This document shows positions 57,654 to 64,000 of a stretch of 64,000 bases of DNA, one piece after another. The notes below the pieces were generated by a model. The model was not told the origin of the DNA. It made no database searches and saw only the letters and a program-made list of their open reading frames with translations. A program made the position numbers and the translations under genes. Source of the DNA: Solanum dulcamara (taxonomy: Eukaryota > Streptophyta > Magnoliopsida > Solanales > Solanaceae); contig NC_077244.1 of the NCBI RefSeq assembly GCF_947179165.1, positions 12,247,449 through 12,311,448 of the forward strand, given 5' to 3'. Position 1 is the stretch's first letter; each line of letters opens with the position of its first letter.

Positions 57654-58668
57654 TGTTTAACTATCCTTCTTTGAGATTGTGATTGGGTAATTAATCATTG
57701 GTAGGTTATACACTTTGTCATAGGGTTGCAATGTGATTTGGGACTTGTATATTTCATTGTGATACCCATATAGTGGCTTATTTGTACTGGGTTGCCCGTG
57801 TGGGGGCCTTTTTTTCTATTCTAATTGCTTAGAGAGCTTGTGATTCATGATTTGCCTGTGAGAGAGGTTGTGATACTATTTGACTTTTAATGCCCACCTG
57901 AGGGTTTGAGTTGGGGGTTTTGATCACACTTGAGTACTGAAACGTTTTCAAAAAAGGGTGAACACTTATTTCAATGTATTTCATTTCTATTACAATCTAT
58001 TGAGGGTGTAAATCATGTTTAGGTTTAGTTTTGAGAACTTTCAACCTTATTTACATATTTGAGTTAAATATTGCCTCCATGCTATATGTCTTGTGATGCA
58101 TTCGTCCTCATTCGGTATATCATTGTTCCTTGGAAGTTGAGAACTGTGGAAATTCTTTTGAGAAAGAAAATGTGAAAACTTTTTATATCCTTGACCATGA
58201 GATAGGTGGAAAGTTGATGAAAGATTGAGATTTTGATTTGGTATATGGACCACGAGTCCCCCATGGGTCCTTTTTTGGAATCCTTAGCTTGACAGGTGTA
58301 TACAAAAAGTTGTGTGACAGCCTTGATTCCATCGTACCACCACATCATTACATCACCTCAGTACATTGCATTGCATTGCTATTCGGATTACTAGACTTAT
58401 CTAATTATATGGGATACTGAACTGTCCTTATGTGTTTACTTAACTTGCGCCATTCTATATAACTTGGTGATACTAATGCCAGAATAGAACTTTTTTATAT
58501 GCAGGTGGAAGCATTTCTTAGTTTATTGCATAAGCTTGATTAATTCTTTATACTCAGTCGGTCAAACATACTGAGTAAATGTGAATTGTATTCACCCTTA
58601 CTTCTATGCTCTTTTTTGATACAGATCCTAGTCAGGGTATTTCGTACAACAGCTGATCTCTCTAGCGG
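57654..58668 (+). repeat. 3' LTR of element B, second half
   Basis: Starts with the TGTTT target duplication of element C and continues the interrupted LTR; it matches the reverse complement of 14200-15200. Short CCC/GGG hairpin words recur at 57765-57905 (GCCCGTGTGGGGGCC, CCCATATAGTGG). Homology is lost near 58668, before the expected LTR end. Confidence 0.65.
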
Positions 58669-58734
58669 ATATTGTGTTATCAAATTGCATTATCAAATTA
58701 GCAGATATTGCATTATCAATTTTTGGTTGTCACA

Positions 58735-59569
58735 TAAACGAACTTACCCAAATGCTTTTCCTTGAAAAATATCTTTATAAATCATCTCCCTCATGCTCCA
58801 AAAGATTAAAAAGGGAGGAAATGAGAAAATAGGAAGAACTCCCGAGTTTGACACTGTTCAAACATAATTTCTTCATCGCGATTGCGAGCTACTAACTCTC
58901 GCAATCGTTGGACAACTGACCCGAATGCAAAAAATGCAGAAAAGACTCACCGCGATCTCATAACAAGTGTCGCGATCGCGAAGGACAAAAGGGTGGACTC
59001 ATTCCGATCGTGTGGCCTTAATCTATAGTGATGGGTTAAGTAACTTGCACCGAAACCCAGAACACAACAGAAATGCCAACTAAAAAATGCCTCCGATTAG
59101 ACCCTCAAAAATCGTTCAGGGTCTGATAAGAATAAATTGAATATGTTATACCACTAAAATCAATAGTCCAAATTCAATAGAATCGTCATATTTTCAAAAA
59201 AAAAGATACTTTATGACGAAAATACCTTCCCGTACATCACTTAGGTCTAAAACTCAATCTTTAGCCTAAGTTCCCAAAACGAACAGTAACATCTCGGGGC
59301 TCCAACCCAATAATCAACTAGACCAAACTCAATGCTTCAAACACAATGAAACTGACAGAATTACCATTTGACGCTCGGATCTTGGAATGTTAACCAAAGT
59401 TCACTATCTCTTTAAAGTTCATCCAAAGCTACAATTCACAAAAATATCACCTGATCGCATTGAAAACCACACCAACCATCCATACAACACAAATAAAGCA
59501 TGAAAATATTAATGGAAAAGGCAAAATAGTCATTTCACATGAAATCATAATTTCTCAAGAATTGAGACA
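58735..59569 (-). repeat. Reversed LTR fragment, element II/B family
   Basis: On the minus strand it opens TGTCTCAATTCTTGAGAAAT at 59569 and follows 28915-28060. The CGCGATCGCG-like block lies at 58870-59030. It abuts the plus-oriented end of LTR B, so the two form an inverted arrangement. The 66 bases between them contain a small repeat of ATTGCATTATCAA-like text. Confidence 0.7.
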
Positions 59570-60130
59570 TAACACCAAACAGTTACAAAGCATGTACAAA
59601 ATAGACCCGGCCCAAATCAAAACAAAACAAAAACAAAGTAAACAAAATAAAATTTGAAAACGAAATGAAATGGCTAACATCAGATAACCATCTAAATTTC
59701 GAGAATCTTCTCCCTGAAGCTTGACCTAAGACTTTTCATTTACTCTAGTTTTGATCAGTTCACTGCTAAAATAATCTCAATAAATACTTCGCCTTCTCCG
59801 CTAATGAAACTTATGAATTTTTCCTCCTCTAGCTACACATATGTTCAACTTTTTTGTTCTTACCCCAATGATGATGACGTCGATTACTCTACTCTCTGAG
59901 AGGAAAATTAAATTGAACTTCATGTTATATTAGGGGGTGAAACAACTTTATTGTTAGCATCAGATCTTGATCTTGCAACAACTTTATTCGACTTAATTTG
60001 ATAGTCTATTTGCGGAGTTAGATTTTTTTCATATATGCTACGAATTTTTAAGGGTGTATATTTAGAATAAACTTTTATTTGAAAATAGTTCATAAATTGC
60101 ATCCAATGTAAATTTATCTTTTACTACTTT

Positions 60131-60164
60131 AACACGTGGAACGCACGTGTAGTGAAACTACTAG
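60131..60164 (+). mobile_element. Helitron-type 3' terminus, copy 1
   Basis: A CACGTG...CACGTG hairpin (one arm mismatch) followed after 11 bases by CTAG and then T, the classic Helitron ending. Confidence 0.75.
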
Positions 60165-61120
60165 TTACCAAAAAAGGACAATATGATTATAAAGGGTACT
60201 CTTACAAAAGATCTCAGGACTGATTGTAATTAAATTCAATTAAACATACAATATTCCACTTTTGAATTTCTTCAAGAAGAGCCAAAAATTTTCAAAGATC
60301 TAGTGATCGATCCTTTTCTTGGGTAAGAACTTAGGAAATGTGTTCTGAATTAAACTTCTATTTATGGATTCTTGTGCTTCTTATGATGCTAGGGTTTAAT
60401 ATCATGCTAAAATTCTTTAACATTTTATTGAATTCAAATCTTGAGAAAAGAAAAGTGCATGTGATTTTAAGTCTTTTTGTATAGAATAAACAAGTTAAGT
60501 GCATGTAAAGTTACTTGATAATTTTGTAAATATGATTCAATTTATTAACCACCACATGATTTTGTGTTTAGAGTTGATAAAAAATTCTAGATGTTAAATA
60601 TAGCAACCAATAGGTAGCACATGTCCCAAATAAAGCGTGCAATTTTGTGAATAAAGTTATTGTTTAAATGAAACAACACTATTTAAATAGAGAAAAAATA
60701 GTTAAAAATTTACAATTTGAAAAAATATTTATAATTTAGTGTGATTACATGGCAATATATTGTTTTGTCTTGAGATGTTTGGCATTTTCTTAATGAAGAT
60801 GCCTTCTTTAGTCAATATCCTTTATATGGAGAGGTTTTAGTCGGTAAAAAAGTTATTGTTTCACTTAAGTTAATCAGTCGGCTTAATTTTTTTATATTCT
60901 AAATACATATCAAACTTGTAGCCCATTAATTAAAATAAACAGATCAAAAAAATTACAAGGCATGTCCAAAATTGATCCGGCCCAAATCAAAACAAAATAA
61001 AAACAAAGTAAACAAAATAAAATTTGAAAAAGATATGAAATGGTGAGCATCAGACAATCGTCTAAATTTCAAGAAGTTTCTCCCTGAAGTTTGTCCTAAG
61101 ATTTCTCATTTCTTCTATCT

Positions 61121-61303
61121 TTGACCTGTTCACGGCTAAATTATCTCACGAAATCATTCACCTTCTTCGCTGATGAAACTTATGAGATTATTACTCCTCT
61201 AGCTATGGAGATGTTCAACTTTGCTGTTCCTATCACAATGATGATGAGGTCTACTACTTTGCTTTCTAAGGGAAAAATTAAGTTGCGCTTTATGTTATAT
61301 TAG
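61121..61303 (+). other. Short frame shared by the tandem units
   Basis: A 60-codon frame containing FTFFADETYEIITPLAMEMF. The same frame, with few changes, is open in the next unit (about 62465-62610) and in the last one (about 63840-63955), while the first unit has an indel that shifts it. Conservation may only reflect recent common ancestry of the units. It could be a captured exon piece; no domain recognised. Confidence 0.3.
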
Positions 61304-61499
61304 GGGATGAAACAACTTTACTGTTAGCATCAGATCTTTATCTTGCAATAACTTTATTCGGCTTACTTTAATAGTCTATTTGCGGAGTTTGGTTTTTTTT
61401 CTATATCGCACGAATTTTTAATGGTGTTTTTTTGGAAAAAATTATTTGAAAATTGTATGTAAATTGCATCCAATTTAAATTTATCTTTTACTTTTTTTT

Positions 61500-61532
61500 A
61501 CACGTGCAACACACTTGCAGTGAAACGAATAG
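61500..61532 (+). mobile_element. Helitron-type 3' terminus, copy 2 (decayed)
   Basis: Same position in the unit. The right hairpin arm is mutated (ACACTTGC) and CTAG has become ATAG. Confidence 0.65.
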
Positions 61533-62829
61533 TTACCAAAAACGAGAACATGGTTATAAAGGGTAATTTTACAAAATGTCTTTGGACTGATTGTAGTTAA
61601 ATACAATTGAACATACAATACTTCATTTTTTAATTTCTTCAAGGAGAGCGAATTTTTTTCAAAGATCTTGGGATCGATCCTTTTTTTGGTAAGAACTTAG
61701 GAAATGTGTTCTGAATATATGTGATTTAATATCATGCTAAAATTCTTTAACATTTTATTAAATTCAAATCTTGGGAAAAGAAAAGTGCATGTGATTTTAG
61801 TCTTTCTGTATTGAATGAACAAGGTAAGTGCAATGTAAAGTTACTTCATAATTGTATAAATTTGATTCAATTTATTAACCACCACATGATATTGTTTTTA
61901 GAGTTGATAAAAAATACTATATGTTTAATATGGCAGCCAATAGATAGCACATGTCCCAAATAAAGCGTGCAATTTCGCGAAGAAAGTTATTGTTTAAATG
62001 AAACAACACTAACAAAATAGAGAAAACTTATTTCAAATTTTACAATTTGAAAGAATAATTATAATTTAGTGTGATTACAAGGCAATAGATTATTTTTTTC
62101 GTGAGATGTTTTGCATTTTCTTAATGAATATGTCTCCTTTAGTCAATATCTTTTATAGGGAGAGGTTTTAGTCGGTAAAGAAATTATAGTTTCACTTAAG
62201 TTAATCATTCAGCTTAATTTTTTTATATTCTAAATACATATCAAACTTGTAGACCATTAATTAAAATAAACAGATCAAAAAAATTACAAGGCATGTCCGA
62301 AATAGATCCGGCCCAAATCAAAACAACATAAAAACAAAGTAAACAAAATAAAATTTGAAAATAAAATGAAATGATCAACATCATACAATCATCTAAATTA
62401 CGAGAAGCTTTTCCCTGAAGCTTGACTTAGACTTTTCATTTCTTCTACCTTTGATCTGTTCACTGCTAAATTATCTCACTAAATCCTTCACCTTTTTCGC
62501 TGATGAAACTTATGAAGTTATTACTCCTCTAGCTATGGAGATGTTCAACTTTGCTGCTCTTATCCCAATGATGATGATGTCTACTACTCTGCTCTCTAAG
62601 GGAAAATTTGAGTAGAACTTCATGTTATATTATGGAGTGAAACAACTTTATTGTTAGCATCAGATCTTTATCTTGCAATAACTTTATTCAGCTTAATTTA
62701 GTAGCCTATTTGCGAAGTTAATTTTTTTTCCATATGGTACAAATTTTTAATGTCGTTTGTTTTGAATAATATTTTATTTGAAAATTGTACGTAAATTGCA
62801 TCCAATGTAAATTTATCTTTTACTATTTT

Positions 62830-62863
62830 AACACGTGCAACGCACGTGTAGTGAAACTACTAG
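62830..62863 (+). mobile_element. Helitron-type 3' terminus, copy 3 (intact)
   Basis: Perfect hairpin CACGTGC AAC GCACGTG at 62832-62848, 11-base spacer, CTAG at 62860-62863, then T. Confidence 0.8.
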
Positions 62864-64000
62864 TTACCTAAATGAGAATATGATTATAAAGGGTAATTTT
62901 ACAAAAGGACTTAGGACATATTGTAACTAAATTCAATTAAACATACAATAATATATTTTTTAATTTCTTCAAGGAGAGCCAAAATTTTCAAAGATCTAGT
63001 GATCGATTCATTTCTTGGGTAAGAACTTAGGAAATGTGTTCTGAATTAAACTTTGATTCATGGATTCTTTTGCTTCTTATTGATGCTAGGGTTTAATATC
63101 ATGCTAAAATTCTTTAACATTTTATTGGATTCAAATCTTGTGAAAAGAAAAACGCATGTGATTCTAAGTCTTTTAGTATAGAATAAAAACGTTAATTGCA
63201 ATGTAAAATTACTTGAAAATTATATAAATATTATTCAATTTATTAACCACCACACGATATTGTGTTTAGAGTTGATAAGAAATACTATACGTTTACTATG
63301 ACAACCAATCGGTGGCCCATGTCCCAAATAGAGCGTGCAATTTTTTGAAGAAAGTTATTGTTAAAATGGAACAACACTAACTAAATAGAGAAACATTATT
63401 TAAAATTTTACAATTTGAAAGAATAACTATAATTTAGTGTGATTATGTGGCAAGAGAATATTTTTAATCGTGAGATGTTTAGCATTTTTTTAAATGAAGA
63501 TGCCTCCTTGAGTCAATATCCTTTATAGAGAGAGGTTTTAGTCGGTAAATAAGATTTATAAAGATTCACTTAAGTTAATCATTCGGCTTAATTTTTTTAT
63601 ATTCCAAATAAAGATCAGACTTGTAGCCCATTAATTAAAATAAACAGGTCAAAATATTTACAAGGCATATCAAAAATAGATTCGGCCAAATTAAAACAAC
63701 ATAAAAACAAATTAAACAAAATAAAATTTGAAAAAGAAATGAAATGGTTAGCATCAGACAATCATCTAAATTTTGCGAAGCTTCTACCTAAAGCTTGTCC
63801 TATGACTTTTCATTTCTTCTAGCTTTGATATGTTCACTGCTAAATCATCTCACTAAATCCTTCACCTTTTTCGCTGATGAAACTTATGAAGTTATTACTC
63901 CTCTAGCTATGGAGATGTTCAACTTTGGTGCTCTTATCCCAATGATGATGGCATCGTTCTCGTGGGATATCATTGTCTTTTATATAAAAATCATTAGTGA

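Larger units (their letters stand above)
59580..64000 (+). mobile_element. Head-to-tail array of Helitron-ended repeats
   Basis: A unit of about 1.33-1.37 kb recurs at least three full periods and runs past the window end. The landmark CCCAAATCAA is at 59611, 60981 and 62312, with a decayed copy near 63684. Helitron-like 3' ends stop at 60164, 61532 and 62863. Copies are clearly homologous but diverged, with small indels. The first copy is truncated on the left by the reversed LTR. No RepHel protein is present, so the units are non-autonomous. A Helitron 5' TC terminus was not located, so part of each unit may be captured host flank. Confidence 0.7.

Overview
This window looks like plant nuclear DNA, most likely from a Solanaceae species of the tomato/potato/pepper group. 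The evidence is an AT-rich background, a tRNA-derived SINE with a Solanaceae SolS-type 3' body, a fragment of an endogenous plant pararetrovirus, and many Ty3/gypsy elements whose pol reading order and chromodomain match the Tekay/Del chromovirus lineage. I found no complete host gene, no rRNA or tRNA gene and no bacterial signature. Names of families rest on motifs read by eye; no database search was possible.

Layout. (1) 1-6.7 kb: a non-LTR, possibly gene-flanking stretch with one plausible host exon and one plausible 5' exon on the minus strand. It is peppered with small elements: three inverted-repeat DNA elements, a SINE, a Mutator-like element (MULE, 4221-5342) carrying a frameshifted captured reading frame, and two adjacent Stowaway MITEs. 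(2) 6.7-13 kb: a minus-strand Tekay-like element (I) with its 3' LTR and a decayed gag-pol. (3) 13.0-13.9 kb: an AAT microsatellite and a broken caulimovirid reverse transcriptase. (4) 13.9-33.7 kb: a Russian-doll nest. Minus-strand element II has its 3' LTR split by plus-strand element A (15533-28025). A's 5' LTR is in turn split by a solo LTR (D, 17585-21047). Near-matching 5-bp target duplications support both A and D. (5) 33.7-46.8 kb: scrambled remnants, namely an LTR (E) with a primer-binding site joined directly to a mid-RT position, an Athila/Tat-like RNase H-integrase piece, a reversed gag piece, and an LTR (F) with a 29-bp tandem array joined directly to RNase H (element B). (6) 46.8-58.7 kb: the LTR of B, split by a complete but dead element C (48032-57653), which has a perfect 5-bp target duplication. 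(7) 58.7-59.6 kb: a reversed LTR fragment. (8) 59.6 kb to the window end: a head-to-tail array of units about 1.33-1.37 kb long, each with a Helitron-type 3' terminus.

How the parts work together: in the complete elements the LTR supplies promoter and polyadenylation signals. The PBS (complementary to initiator tRNA-Met) and the polypurine tract prime reverse transcription. gag, protease, RT, RNase H, integrase and chromodomain follow in that order. Every copy here is disabled by stops and frameshifts, and often by loss of catalytic residues; many of the stops look like C-to-T or G-to-A changes.

The most unusual observations are structural. Several unrelated LTR families carry short G/C-rich hyphenated palindromes, in the clearest cases just upstream of a TATA-like box, and a separate tandem array of short hairpin-like motifs further in. 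One LTR contains about 16 copies of a 29-bp unit whose core matches the tRNA B-box consensus. The Helitron-ended tandem array at the right edge is also worth attention.
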